Source of the DNA: Acidothermaceae bacterium
Lineage (GTDB): Bacteria > Actinomycetota > Actinomycetes > Acidothermales > Acidothermaceae
Length of the DNA stretch: 20,679 nt
Assembly: GCA_025925185.1 (NCBI GenBank)
Contig: JAICLV010000027.1
Span: 1-20,679, forward strand
Reading direction: 5' to 3'
The translations under genes and the position numbers were made by a program. Of the stretch, positions 1 through 8,094 are shown in pieces. Position 1 is the first letter of the stretch, and the number at the start of each line of letters is the position of its first letter. The notes beneath the pieces are model-generated. The model searched no databases, was not told the origin of the DNA, and saw only the letters and a list, made by a program, of their open reading frames with translations.

Positions 1-319
1 GCGTCGGCGACAGCCGCGACATCGACTCAAGCAGATCGCCGACCGCGGCTCCCGCGAGCTTGAAATAGCGATGGCGGCCATGTTTTGCCGCCGTCAGCAG
101 TCCGGCGTCGACCAGCTGCGCGAGATGTTCGCTGGCCGTCGACGCGCTGACACCAGCCTCGGCGGCGAGCGCGGACGCCGTCAGGTCGCGGCCGTCGGCG
201 AGAGCCAGCAGCATGCGGCAACGACCCGGATCGGCGAGCAGGCGGCCGATGACGGCGATGTCGGCGTCACCCCGCTGCGCTCCGGCTTCGGCTGCCGGCG
301 AGATCGGTAAAGCGGTCAT
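1..319 (-). CDS. ArsR-family winged-helix transcriptional regulator (3' end outside the window)
   Basis: The reverse-strand frame starts with ATG at 319 and runs off the left edge, leaving about 106 residues. The visible part has the ArsR/SmtB winged-helix layout: a helix around LLADPGRCRMLLALADG, then the DNA-recognition helix-turn-helix (LAAEAGVSASTASEHLAQLV), then the wing (GLLTAAKHGRHRYFKL). These proteins are dimeric repressors that usually release DNA when they bind a metal or small effector. The classical ELCVC metal site is absent here and only one Cys is visible, so a non-metal effector or a different site is likely. The gene is divergent from the MFS transporter at 384 across 64 bp, which suggests it controls that gene. 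The effector is unknown. Confidence 0.88.
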   Translation of the reverse strand, partial: MTALPISPAAEAGAQRGDADIAVIGRLLADPGRCRMLLALADGRDLTASALAAEAGVSASTASEHLAQLVDAGLLTAAKHGRHRYFKLAGAAVGDLLESMSRLSPT

Positions 320-348
320 CTCTCGACCGTAACGCCGCAACGCTTCGG

Positions 349-361
349 GGTTCGCCGAACC
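349..361. promoter_or_regulatory. candidate operator between the arsR-type gene and the MFS gene
   Basis: GGTTCG-C-CGAACC is a perfect 6-bp inverted repeat with a one-base centre. It lies in the 64-bp divergent intergenic region, 23 bp before the GTG of the transporter. Position and symmetry suit a dimeric winged-helix repressor, but 6-bp arms occur by chance in GC-rich DNA. Assignment to the neighbouring regulator is inference. Confidence 0.35.
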
Positions 362-383
362 TTTCAGTGGTTACCGTCGCCGG

Positions 384-1580
384 GTGGCGATCAAGACAGC
401 AGACGAGCAACAGCGCGACGTCGACAAACGTCGCCACTGGACGCCGTACCTGTTGGTGCTGGGCTCGGCCGTGCTCTGCTACGCGGCGCTCGGTCTCGTG
501 TTGCGCGCGCTGCCGAACTACGTGACCGACACGTTGCACGGCAACGGGTTGGGCGTCGGCCTCGCCGTGGGTGCGCCTGCGCTGACCGGTGCACTGTTGC
601 GTCCGATCGGCGGTCGGCTCGCCGACAAGCAGACCTCGAAGCCGGTGATGGTCGCTGGCGCGGTTGTCATGACCGCAGGCACGTTCCTCGCGCTTGTCAC
701 CTCGTTCGGCACGCTGATCGCGAGCCGGCTGATCGTCGGTGCGGGCGAGGCACTAATGATGGGCGCGGGAGTGCGCTGGTTGCTGCACCTGGCGGGAGAA
801 AACCGACGCGGTCAGGCGCTCGGGCACATCGGACTCGCCAACTACGCCGGTCTCACCGTTGGCCCGCTACTCGCGGAGGCTTTTGGCCTCACCAAAGGTC
901 CGACCGCGCTGTGGTTCGCAGCTGCGGCGCTGCCGGTGGGCGGCGCGATTCTCGCCGCCACGATCAAGCAGGACGACGTCGCCGCGCAGGCAAGCGCGTC
1001 CGAAACATTGCCAGCGCGGCAGCTCTTCCGGCTCACGTTGCGACCCGGCGGTGGACTGCTGCTCGTCAACGTCGGCTACGTCGCATTGCTCGCGTTCGGC
1101 GCCACCGTCGTCACCGGACACCACCTGAACCTGGCGGCGTTGGTGATTCCGGTCTTCGGCCTGGGCGTCATCGTGTCGCGCACTGTTTTTGCCCGCGCGC
1201 CAGACAAATTCGGCGGACGACGGACGCTGCTCGCCGCCGCGAGTGTCGAAGCGGCAGGCCTGATCGTGTTCGCGGTCGCCACGTCGTCCGTGTTGGCGAT
1301 CGTCGCGCTGATCGTGCTCGCGGTCGGTCAAGGTCTCGCCGTGCCGGCGCTGGGCTTGCTGGCGATGCGAGAGGTTCCACCCGGCACTCAGGGTGCGGCG
1401 GCCGGGCTCTTCTTCGCGTACTTCGACGCCGGCGTCGGGCTCGGCGGCCCGGCGGTTGGGCTCGCGGCAAACGTGATCGACGCTCCGGCTGCCCTGATCG
1501 TGTCGGGAATCGCCGTCTTGATGGCCGCCCCGGTGGCGGTGCCGAAGCTCGTGTCGGTCCGCCACCGGACCCTCGGTTAA
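384..1580 (+). CDS. MFS transporter (DHA1-type efflux-like)
   Basis: The 398-residue protein has about twelve hydrophobic segments, the usual length for a major facilitator superfamily permease. A motif-A-like cytoplasmic loop follows TM2 (LLRPIGGRLADKQTSKPVM, near residues 70-90), and a second related loop (FGGRRTLL) lies in the C-terminal half. Such proteins move small molecules across the cytoplasmic membrane using the proton gradient; the substrate cannot be read from sequence. The frame begins with GTG at 384; no strong Shine-Dalgarno precedes it, so a slightly different start is possible. It is divergent from the ArsR-type gene, an arrangement typical of a repressor-controlled exporter, and converges on the VOC gene with 16 bp between stops. 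Confidence 0.88.
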   Translation: MAIKTADEQQRDVDKRRHWTPYLLVLGSAVLCYAALGLVLRALPNYVTDTLHGNGLGVGLAVGAPALTGALLRPIGGRLADKQTSKPVMVAGAVVMTAGTFLALVTSFGTLIASRLIVGAGEALMMGAGVRWLLHLAGENRRGQALGHIGLANYAGLTVGPLLAEAFGLTKGPTALWFAAAALPVGGAILAATIKQDDVAAQASASETLPARQLFRLTLRPGGGLLLVNVGYVALLAFGATVVTGHHLNLAALVIPVFGLGVIVSRTVFARAPDKFGGRRTLLAAASVEAAGLIVFAVATSSVLAIVALIVLAVGQGLAVPALGLLAMREVPPGTQGAAAGLFFAYFDAGVGLGGPAVGLAANVIDAPAALIVSGIAVLMAAPVAVPKLVSVRHRTLG

Positions 1581-1596
1581 TGCGGTTTCGATCTGC

Positions 1597-2067
1597 TCAA
1601 ACTGGGGTGGCGGCGTCCTGCGTCGAGGCCGTGAACTTCTCGGGGCCCTGCTCCGCCGCGGCCTGGTCCATCCACATGACTTGCCAGCCGTGGCCGTCGA
1701 GATCGAAGAAGCTGCGCGAGTACATGAAGCCGTAGTCCTCGGCGCCATCGGCCTCGGTGCCGCCGGCGGCAACCGCGGCAGCACTGACCGCGTCGACTTC
1801 GTCGCGAGATGACACGCTGAAGCAGTACAGCGCCAACGCGTGTGTGGTGGGATCAGCCATCGGCAGCTTCGAGAATTCGGCGAACTTCTCGCGGGTGAGC
1901 AGCATGACGAAGGCGTTCTCTCCGACCAGCATGCAAGCGGATGTCTCGTCGGTGAACATCGGGTTGAAGGTGAAGCCGAGCTTCGCGAAGAATGCCTTGC
2001 TGCGCTCAATATCAGCGACGGGGATGTTGAGGAACAACATGCGGCCGCGGTGCGCGGGAATGTCCAT
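1597..2067 (-). CDS. VOC-superfamily (glyoxalase/bleomycin-resistance fold) protein
   Basis: The product has 156 residues and carries the two beta-alpha-beta-beta-beta modules of the vicinal oxygen chelate fold. Module 1 begins MLFLNIPVADIERSKAFFAK (about residues 10-29). Module 2 includes a central YCFSVSSRDEVDAV stretch and ends FFDLDGHGWQVMWMD, a very typical closing strand. Members include glyoxalases, dioxygenases and antibiotic-binding proteins; this one resembles the uncharacterised VOC proteins common in actinobacteria, and no specific substrate can be assigned. I chose the ATG at 2067 because GGAG lies 7 bases upstream. The frame stays open to an ATG at 2133, but that extension lacks family similarity. 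Confidence 0.85.
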   Translation of the reverse strand: MDIPAHRGRMLFLNIPVADIERSKAFFAKLGFTFNPMFTDETSACMLVGENAFVMLLTREKFAEFSKLPMADPTTHALALYCFSVSSRDEVDAVSAAAVAAGGTEADGAEDYGFMYSRSFFDLDGHGWQVMWMDQAAAEQGPEKFTASTQDAATPV

Positions 2068-2156
2068 GACAGGTCTCCAGTCGGTGGCTCGATCTCGTAC
2101 GCCTGGTAGACCCGCCCAAGCGTTGGATCTCATCGGCGTCGGCGGTTACCTTTAGG

Positions 2157-2525
2157 TCAACCGGACTCGAGTTCGGCCACCAGGCGCTTCGGCGCGACCT
2201 TCCGGTAGGCCTGCTCGATCACGTCCTCGACCTCTGGCCAGGGCAGCGCGCGGTCGAGCCGAACGCCGAGCCACCCGAGATGCCCGACGTACGGCGGCAC
2301 GAAGAAGGACTCGGGGTCGTCGGCGACATACGCCTGCTGCACGCCAGGCGGCGCTGCACACCACAACGCGATTCGGCCGTCGCCATGGTGGTCGTCCCAG
2401 TATTGGGCGAACGACTTCTTGTCGTTCACGAAGAACGTCGGCGTGCCGTGGCTGACGCGCTCTGTCGCGCCCGGCAGGGCGAGGCAGAACGCCCGCACCC
2501 GCCCGAGGGCGTCGTCGTCCGCCAT
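2157..2525 (-). CDS. MmcQ/YjbR-family protein
   Basis: The 122-residue product fits the small single-domain MmcQ/YjbR fold. Family features are the N-terminal RVRAFCLALPGATERVSHGT segment, the FFVNDKKSFAQYW strand, the FFVPPYVGHLGWLGVRLD block and the C-terminal helix EVEDVIEQAYRKVAPKRL. The family has a CyaY/frataxin-like double-wing fold and is often labelled DNA-binding; its physiological role is unclear. The start at 2525 (ATG) begins the conserved region. The frame remains open upstream to 2645, but that extension reads through the REP-like palindrome and low-complexity sequence, so it is probably not translated. A second, divergent family member lies at 13174-13518. Confidence 0.85.
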   Translation of the reverse strand: MADDDALGRVRAFCLALPGATERVSHGTPTFFVNDKKSFAQYWDDHHGDGRIALWCAAPPGVQQAYVADDPESFFVPPYVGHLGWLGVRLDRALPWPEVEDVIEQAYRKVAPKRLVAELESG

Positions 2526-2568
2526 GCCCTCATTGTGCGCGGGCCGCACTCGGACCGCGCGCGCGTGG

Positions 2569-2603
2569 CCCGGGCTGGGCGTAGACCCCCCGGGCTGGGC
2601 GTA
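2569..2603. repeat. two-copy 20-bp-period direct repeat
   Basis: CCCGGGCTGGGCGTA occurs at 2569-2583 and again at 2589-2603. It sits between the divergent YjbR and thioredoxin/NHL genes, directly beside the palindrome at 2609-2644. It might be a tandem regulator site or slippage product; nothing shows which. Confidence 0.5.
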
Positions 2604-2608
2604 CACGC

Positions 2609-2644
2609 CACGCTCAGGGAGTCTCGGCCCCCTGAGCGTGATCA
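2609..2644. repeat. REP-like palindrome, third copy of the cassette terminal motif
   Basis: An 11-bp perfect inverted repeat, CACGCTCAGGG (2609-2619) and CCCTGAGCGTG (2630-2640), has a 10-base loop. On the minus strand the right arm reads TGATCACGCTCAGGGGG (2644-2628). This differs by one base from the TGATCACGTTCAGGGGG that starts both inverted repeats around the nuclease cassette at 9035-10344. The hairpin could also end transcription from either side, but it lies upstream of two divergent genes, so a dispersed repeat is the better reading. Confidence 0.6.
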
Positions 2645-2674
2645 TTTCCCGTGGGGGGATGCGAGACTGCGAGG

Positions 2675-4516
2675 GTGACCACGATTCGCGCGCCCCGAGT
2701 GCGCGCTCCCGAGCTGGTCGGGGCTGGCGGTTGGCTCAACACCGGGGGCCACGACCTCACGCTCGCCTACCTGCGCGGCAAGATCGTGCTCCTCGACTTT
2801 TGGACGTTCTGCTGCATCAACTGCCTGCACGTCGCCGACGAGATCCGCCCGCTGGAGGAGAAATACGCGGACGCCCTCGTCGTGGTCGGCGTGCACTCGC
2901 CGAAGTTCGTGCACGAGGCCGATCACGCGGCGGTCGAGGCGGCCGTCGAGCGCTACGGCATCGCGCATGCAGTCCTCGACGACCCGCAGCTCGTCACTTG
3001 GGACGCCTACACCGCCCGCGCCTGGCCGACGTTCGTCGTCATCGACCCCGAGGGCTACGTTGTCGCGCACCTGTCCGGTGAGGGACACGCGCACGGACTC
3101 GACATCCTCATCGCCGAGTTGATCGCGGAACACGAGGCGAAAGGAACGCTGCGCCGCGGCGATGCGCCGTACTTCCCGCCGCCACCGCCGACCACGCGAC
3201 TTCGCTTCCCCGGCAAAGCGGTCGTATTGCCGGACGACGTGATGCTCGTCTCCGACACCGGCCATCATTCGCTGGTGCTGCTCGACGCTGACCTTGAAAC
3301 CGAGATCGGGCGCGTCGGCAGCGGCAAACGCGGGCTGGCAGACGGCGTCGGGGTTAACGCGGAGTTCTCCGAGCCTCAAGGAGTTTGCGCGCTGCCGGAC
3401 GACGTCGCCACCCAAGTCGGTTACGACCTCGTGGTCGCGGACACCGTCAACCACGCGTTGCGCGGACTACGGCTCGACGATCGGTCGGTGCGCACGATCG
3501 CCGGCACCGGTTCGCAGCGCATGACAACGTTCGCCGCCGGGACGTCGCGCGCGCTCGACACCGAACTGTCGAGCCCATGGGACGTCGTGTGGTGGCCGGC
3601 GATCGGCAAGGTGGTCGTCGCGATGGCCGGCACGCATCAGTTGGTGGCCTTCGATCCAATCGCCGAGACGATTGAGTTGTTCGCGGGCACCGGCCACGAG
3701 GGCCTCGTCGACGGCCCGCTTCCGGAGGCTTGGTTTGCCCAACCTTCCGGGCTCGCGGTCGACGGCGCGCGATTGTGGGTCGCCGACTCCGAGACCTCGG
3801 CGTTGCGCTGGATCGAAGCCAACCGTGTCAACACCGCTGTCGGACAAGGGCTGTTCCGCTTCGGTCACAAGGACGGCGTCGCCGATGACGCGCTGCTCCA
3901 ACACCCGCTCGGCGTCACGGCGCTCCCTGACGGATCGATCGCCATCAGCGACACCTACAACGGGGCGCTTCGCCGTTACGACCCGACAACAGAAACCGTC
4001 TCAACGTTGGCGACCGACCTTGCCGAGCCGTCGGACGCTGTCGTCGCCCGAGGCAATGTGGTGATCGTGGAGTCAGCCGCGCATCGCCTGACGGCCATGC
4101 CACTCGCGACGAAGTACCTCGATGTCGAGGCACGTGAATACACCACGAAACGCGAGCCGCTCACCGTGCGACCTGGGCCATTCGATTTGCAGGTCTCGTT
4201 CGCCCCGCCGACCGGCCAACACTTCGACGATCGGTACGGGCCCTCGACCCGGCTCGCCGTGAGCGCGACTCCGCCGGAGCTCATCGTCGACGGCGCGGGC
4301 GACGGCACCGACCTCGCCCGCACCTTAAGGATCGCCAATTTCGTCGACGGGGTACTGCACATCACGGTTAGCGCGGCCACCTGCGGCGACGGCGCCGACC
4401 ACGCCGCGTGCCACCTGCATCAGCAGGACTGGGGTATCCCCGTGCGGGTGGGCGCCGACGGAGTTGACCGGCTCGATCTGATGCTTCGAGGCATGGCCGA
4501 AAGGATGGCGACATGA
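2675..4516 (+). CDS. thioredoxin-like / NHL-repeat fusion protein (NHLRC2-like)
   Basis: With the GTG at 2675 the product has 613 residues. Residues ~1-150 form a TlpA-like thioredoxin domain with WTFCCINC at 43-50 (redox pair C47/C50), the motif also seen in NHLRC2-type proteins. Residues ~170-480 hold repeated NHL-type blades (e.g. VMLVSDTGHHSLVLLD, VVADTVNHALRGL, LWVADSETSALRWIE, IAISDTYNGALRRYD), which should close into a six-bladed propeller. A C-terminal beta-sandwich-like region follows. There is no signal peptide, so it is probably cytosolic. The frame also opens at a GTG at 2651, but conserved sequence starts near 2675. Its stop overlaps the ATG of the next gene by 4 bp (ATGA), so the two are probably translationally coupled. 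The physiological substrate is not known. Confidence 0.88.
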   Translation: MTTIRAPRVRAPELVGAGGWLNTGGHDLTLAYLRGKIVLLDFWTFCCINCLHVADEIRPLEEKYADALVVVGVHSPKFVHEADHAAVEAAVERYGIAHAVLDDPQLVTWDAYTARAWPTFVVIDPEGYVVAHLSGEGHAHGLDILIAELIAEHEAKGTLRRGDAPYFPPPPPTTRLRFPGKAVVLPDDVMLVSDTGHHSLVLLDADLETEIGRVGSGKRGLADGVGVNAEFSEPQGVCALPDDVATQVGYDLVVADTVNHALRGLRLDDRSVRTIAGTGSQRMTTFAAGTSRALDTELSSPWDVVWWPAIGKVVVAMAGTHQLVAFDPIAETIELFAGTGHEGLVDGPLPEAWFAQPSGLAVDGARLWVADSETSALRWIEANRVNTAVGQGLFRFGHKDGVADDALLQHPLGVTALPDGSIAISDTYNGALRRYDPTTETVSTLATDLAEPSDAVVARGNVVIVESAAHRLTAMPLATKYLDVEAREYTTKREPLTVRPGPFDLQVSFAPPTGQHFDDRYGPSTRLAVSATPPELIVDGAGDGTDLARTLRIANFVDGVLHITVSAATCGDGADHAACHLHQQDWGIPVRVGADGVDRLDLMLRGMAERMAT

Positions 4517-6330
4517 CGCAGCTTCGATTCACCGACTTCGCGCCGGTGCAACGGTTCCAACCAGCGCTTGCGATCTCGCCCGACGGCCGCAGCGTCGTGT
4601 ACGCCTCGAACGCGTCGGGGCAGTCGAACCTTTGGCGGCAAGACGTCGGCAGCGACACAGCCACCCAGCTGACGCGGTTCGCCGACCGCGCGGTGCGCGA
4701 CGTGGCGTGGTCACCCGACGGCGCAAAGCTCGTCTTCACCGCAGACCACGACGGCGACGAGTTCCACCAACTGTTCGTCATGGACGCCGACGGTGGCGAG
4801 CCGCGCGCGCTCACCGACGCCCCACAGGTGCAGCACCACCTCGCGACGATCGAGCCGTTTTCTCCGGACGGGCGCTTCGTGCTTTACGCGGGCAACGACC
4901 GCGACCGCACCTGCCAAGACGTGCTTTTGGTCGAGTTGTCGACCGGCGAGGTGCAACGGCTCGTCACGGCCGACGGCCTGCACTTCCCGAACGGGTTCTC
5001 GCCCGACCAACGTTACGTCGCCGTGACGAGGCTGAACTCCAACACCGACGCAGACCTTTTGCTCGTCGAGCCCGGCGTCACCGACCCCGCGCGGCCGGTC
5101 GTGCTCAACCCGCACGAAGGCGAGGCAAAACACGACCCGGGCCCGTGGAAGGCCGACGGCAAGGCGGTCTACGCGATCACCGACCAGGGCCGCGACTTCA
5201 CCGGTCTGGCCGAATTTCCCATAGCCCCAGCCGAACCCCGCTGGATCGAGTCGCCGAGCTGGGACGTCGAGCAGGTTGTCGTCAGCCGCGACGGCTCGAC
5301 GATGGTCTGGCTGGTCAACGAGGACGGCTACTCGCGACTGCACGCCCGCGACCTCGCGACCGGCGACACAGTCGCGATCCCCGCCGTTGCCGGCGGCACG
5401 ATCAGCGCTGTGCGCGTGTCCCCTGACGGAAATCGGCTCGTGTTCTTGCTCGCCCGCGCCGCGCGCCCCACCGAAGTCGTCGCCGTCGACCTCACAACCC
5501 AGCACGTGCACATCCTGACCGACAGCACGCCGCCCGCGCTGCATGAGGTCACGCCCGTCGAACCCGAGCTCGTCAGGTTCGCGACCCACGACGGCCGCGA
5601 GATCCCGGCGTTCCTTTACCGCCCGCATGGAGACGGGCCGTTCCCAGTGCTGCTCTCGATCCACGGCGGGCCGGAGGCCCAGGAGCGGCCGAGCTACATG
5701 TACGGCGGGTTCTACCAATACCTGTTGGCGCAAGGCGTAGGCGTGCTCGCGCCGAACGTGCGCGGCTCCACCGGCTACGGATCCAGTTACCAAAAGCTCA
5801 TCCACCACGACTGGGGCGGCGCCGAACTGCGCGACTTCGAGCACGCGGTCAAGTATCTGCGCGAGCTGCCGTGGGTCGACCCCAACCGCATCGCCGTCTT
5901 CGGCGGCTCGTTCGGCGGTTTCGCCACGCTGTCGTGCGTCTCACGGTTGCCCGACCTGTGGGCCGCCGCCGTCTCGCTCGTCGGGCCGTCAAACCTCGTG
6001 ACGTTCGTGAACGCCGTGCCACCGACCTGGTTGCGGTTGATGGCCAAGTGGGTCGGCGACGCCGAGACCGAACGCGACTTCCTCATGGAACGCTCGCCGA
6101 TCACCTACGCCGACGACATCGTCGCGCCGCTGTTCGTCATCCAGGGCGCGAACGACCCGCGAGTGGTCAAGGCGGAGAGCGATCAGATCGTCGAGCGGTT
6201 GCGCACCCGCGGGGTCGACGTCCGGTACGACGTGTACGACGACGAGGGCCACGGATTCACCAAGCGGGCCAACGAGATCAAGGCCCTCGGCGACGCCGCC
6301 GACTTCCTCGTCTCACACCTCGCCGTCTAA
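4513..6330 (+). CDS. S9 family serine peptidase (prolyl oligopeptidase / acylaminoacyl-peptidase type)
   Basis: The 605-residue product has the S9 architecture: a beta-propeller of WD40/TolB-like repeats (residues ~15-340, with several SPDG turns), then an alpha/beta-hydrolase domain. The oxyanion-side motif is LLSIHGGPEAQ and the nucleophile elbow is GGSFGGFA with Ser466. Asp548 (GANDPRV) and His580 (DEGHGF) complete the triad with typical spacing. Such enzymes cleave short peptides or N-acyl amino acids that enter through the propeller pore. There is no signal peptide, so it probably works in the cytoplasm. The ATG at 4513 overlaps the upstream stop, so expression is probably tied to the thioredoxin/NHL protein. 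All catalytic residues are present. Confidence 0.93.
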   Translation: MTQLRFTDFAPVQRFQPALAISPDGRSVVYASNASGQSNLWRQDVGSDTATQLTRFADRAVRDVAWSPDGAKLVFTADHDGDEFHQLFVMDADGGEPRALTDAPQVQHHLATIEPFSPDGRFVLYAGNDRDRTCQDVLLVELSTGEVQRLVTADGLHFPNGFSPDQRYVAVTRLNSNTDADLLLVEPGVTDPARPVVLNPHEGEAKHDPGPWKADGKAVYAITDQGRDFTGLAEFPIAPAEPRWIESPSWDVEQVVVSRDGSTMVWLVNEDGYSRLHARDLATGDTVAIPAVAGGTISAVRVSPDGNRLVFLLARAARPTEVVAVDLTTQHVHILTDSTPPALHEVTPVEPELVRFATHDGREIPAFLYRPHGDGPFPVLLSIHGGPEAQERPSYMYGGFYQYLLAQGVGVLAPNVRGSTGYGSSYQKLIHHDWGGAELRDFEHAVKYLRELPWVDPNRIAVFGGSFGGFATLSCVSRLPDLWAAAVSLVGPSNLVTFVNAVPPTWLRLMAKWVGDAETERDFLMERSPITYADDIVAPLFVIQGANDPRVVKAESDQIVERLRTRGVDVRYDVYDDEGHGFTKRANEIKALGDAADFLVSHLAV

Positions 6331-6341
6331 CAGTCGGCCGG

Positions 6342-7955
6342 TCACGCGTCGGCGACTTGACGACGGCGCGCGCGTCGTCCGCGCCAGGCACGACGGCGCT
6401 CGCTGAGCTGCGGCACCGACGTCGTGGCGAGCCGCTTCGCGACGTCGGCCCGCACCGCTGGCGTCGCCAGCCCGCGCACCTCCACGGTCGTCCGGCGGCG
6501 CAAGACGTCATCGACGTCGAAGGCCCACTCGTCGGTTGCCGCGTAGACGACCTGCGCCCACACGTCGGGCCCGTCGGGGTGGATGCGCTGGGCGAGCGAC
6601 GGGTCGGCTGCGATCAAGGTGGCCAGCTCGTGCGCGTACGTGCCGTAGTGCCGCGCGAGGTGAGCGACGATGTCGTCGGCCAGGTCAGGGTTTGACGCGC
6701 GCAGCACGCGAGCCACCGATTCGGGGTGCGCTGCGCCCGGCAACACCGCGTCGGACCGGTCGATGTCGGTGTCGGGCAGCACGTCGTGCACCTTTTCCAA
6801 GACATCAAGGCCGATCCGGCGAAACGTCGTCCACTTGCCGCCGGCGACGCTGATGAGGCCGCGCGGACCTTCGGTGATGACCGTCTCGCGCTTCGCGTGC
6901 TGGGTGTCGCCGTCGCCCAACGGCAGCACCCGCAAACCTGCGAACTGATAGCGGATCGCGTCGGCGCGCAGCTGGCGCGCGTCGACCGCCTGGCCCGCCT
7001 CGCTGAGAATCTGCGCGACGTCATCGTCAGTGCACGCCACCGCTCTCGGGTCGCCCTCGAACGGCTCGTCCGTGGTGCCGAGGAGGAGTTGACCCTCCCA
7101 CGGGATCGCAAACGAGACCCGCCCGCCGTCCAGGGGAATCGTGAGCGCCGCCTCCCACGGTTCGTCTTGCGTGACGACCAGGTGAGCACCCTTCGACAAC
7201 CGCACGCTCGGCTCCGCGCTCGGGTCTTCCATCGTGCGTAGCCGGTCGACCCACGGGCCGGTGGCGTTGACAACCGCGCGTGCTCCGACGCCGTACTCGG
7301 CGCGAGAGAACTTGTCGCGGACGTCGACACCGGCGACCCGGCCGCCGACGTCGCGCAGCCCGACGACCTCGAGGTGGTTGGCGAGCACCGCGCCCGCGTC
7401 GGACGCCGCATGCGCGACCATCAACGCGACCCGGCTGTCGTTCATTTGGTGGTCGTAATAAAGGCCGCAGCCGCGTAGGCCCTCAGTGCGCAGGGCGGGC
7501 ACCATCGCCGCCGCCTTCTTCGCCGAGAGCAACTTGCCTCGTCCGTCGTCGAACTTCGACAGCGCGGAGTAGACAAACATGCCGGCGCCGATCTTCACCC
7601 TGCCGTGCGGTCCGCCCTCATAGAGCGGCACGAGAAACGGCACCGGCTGCACCAGATGCGGGGCGACCTTGTCGGCGAGGGCGCGCCGCTCGGCGTGGTT
7701 TTCATAGACAAGCTTGACGTCGCCCATCGCTAGGTAGCGCAAGCCGCCGTGCACCAGCTTCGTCGAAGCGCTGGACGTCGCGCCGGCGAAATCGCCGGCG
7801 TCGATCACGGCCACGCGTAGTCCCGAACGGGCCGCGTGCCACGCCGTCGAGAGGCCGATGATCCCGCCGCCGATCACCACGACGTCGAAGGTGCCGCGCT
7901 CAAGGGCGTCGCGGATCGCCTGCCGCCGGTCGAGCAGCCGTGCCGTGGCTCGCAC
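6342..7955 (-). CDS. glpD: aerobic glycerol-3-phosphate dehydrogenase (FAD-dependent)
   Basis: The 537-residue product oxidises sn-glycerol 3-phosphate to dihydroxyacetone phosphate and passes electrons to the membrane quinone pool. The FAD Rossmann motif is VVVIGGGIIG (glycines 29-34), followed by the family signature GATSSASTKLVHGGLRYL. Later come NATGPWVDRLR, the RVSFAIPWEGQLLLGTTD block, GGKWTTFRRIG near residue 390 and the C-terminal DAO_C helical domain (EWAFDVDDVLRRRT). The GTG at 7955 is chosen because an exceptionally strong ribosome site sits 7 bases upstream; upstream ATGs in the same frame (8000, 7982, 7979) would place that site inside the coding sequence. An Arg-rich tail (RRAWRGRRARRRQ) ends the protein. 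No glpF or glpK is nearby. It converges on the S9 gene with 11 bp between. Confidence 0.95.
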   Translation of the reverse strand: MRATARLLDRRQAIRDALERGTFDVVVIGGGIIGLSTAWHAARSGLRVAVIDAGDFAGATSSASTKLVHGGLRYLAMGDVKLVYENHAERRALADKVAPHLVQPVPFLVPLYEGGPHGRVKIGAGMFVYSALSKFDDGRGKLLSAKKAAAMVPALRTEGLRGCGLYYDHQMNDSRVALMVAHAASDAGAVLANHLEVVGLRDVGGRVAGVDVRDKFSRAEYGVGARAVVNATGPWVDRLRTMEDPSAEPSVRLSKGAHLVVTQDEPWEAALTIPLDGGRVSFAIPWEGQLLLGTTDEPFEGDPRAVACTDDDVAQILSEAGQAVDARQLRADAIRYQFAGLRVLPLGDGDTQHAKRETVITEGPRGLISVAGGKWTTFRRIGLDVLEKVHDVLPDTDIDRSDAVLPGAAHPESVARVLRASNPDLADDIVAHLARHYGTYAHELATLIAADPSLAQRIHPDGPDVWAQVVYAATDEWAFDVDDVLRRRTTVEVRGLATPAVRADVAKRLATTSVPQLSERRRAWRGRRARRRQVADA

Positions 7956-7957
7956 GC

Positions 7958-7970
7958 GATCACCTCCTTT
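7958..7970 (-). promoter_or_regulatory. near-perfect Shine-Dalgarno that fixes the glpD start
   Basis: On the minus strand this reads AAAGGAGGTGATC, matching the full complement of the 16S rRNA 3' end rather than only the GGAGG core. Seven bases separate GGAGG from the GTG at 7955. This strongly supports that start over the in-frame ATGs upstream. Confidence 0.85.
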
Positions 7971-8094
7971 GGCGTCCATCATCTCTCGGCGCCCCCGCAC
8001 CTGGCGTTAAGCGGTCAACGAACAGGTGGAATGGCGCGGCGAGGGATCTGGTTGCGGGACACTGTTGGTAACGCTTTGATCAGGAAGGCGGAAC

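Noticed and set aside
867..2009. Minus-strand 380-codon frame across the MFS and VOC genes
   Set aside because: It overlaps both genes in other frames and has no family features.
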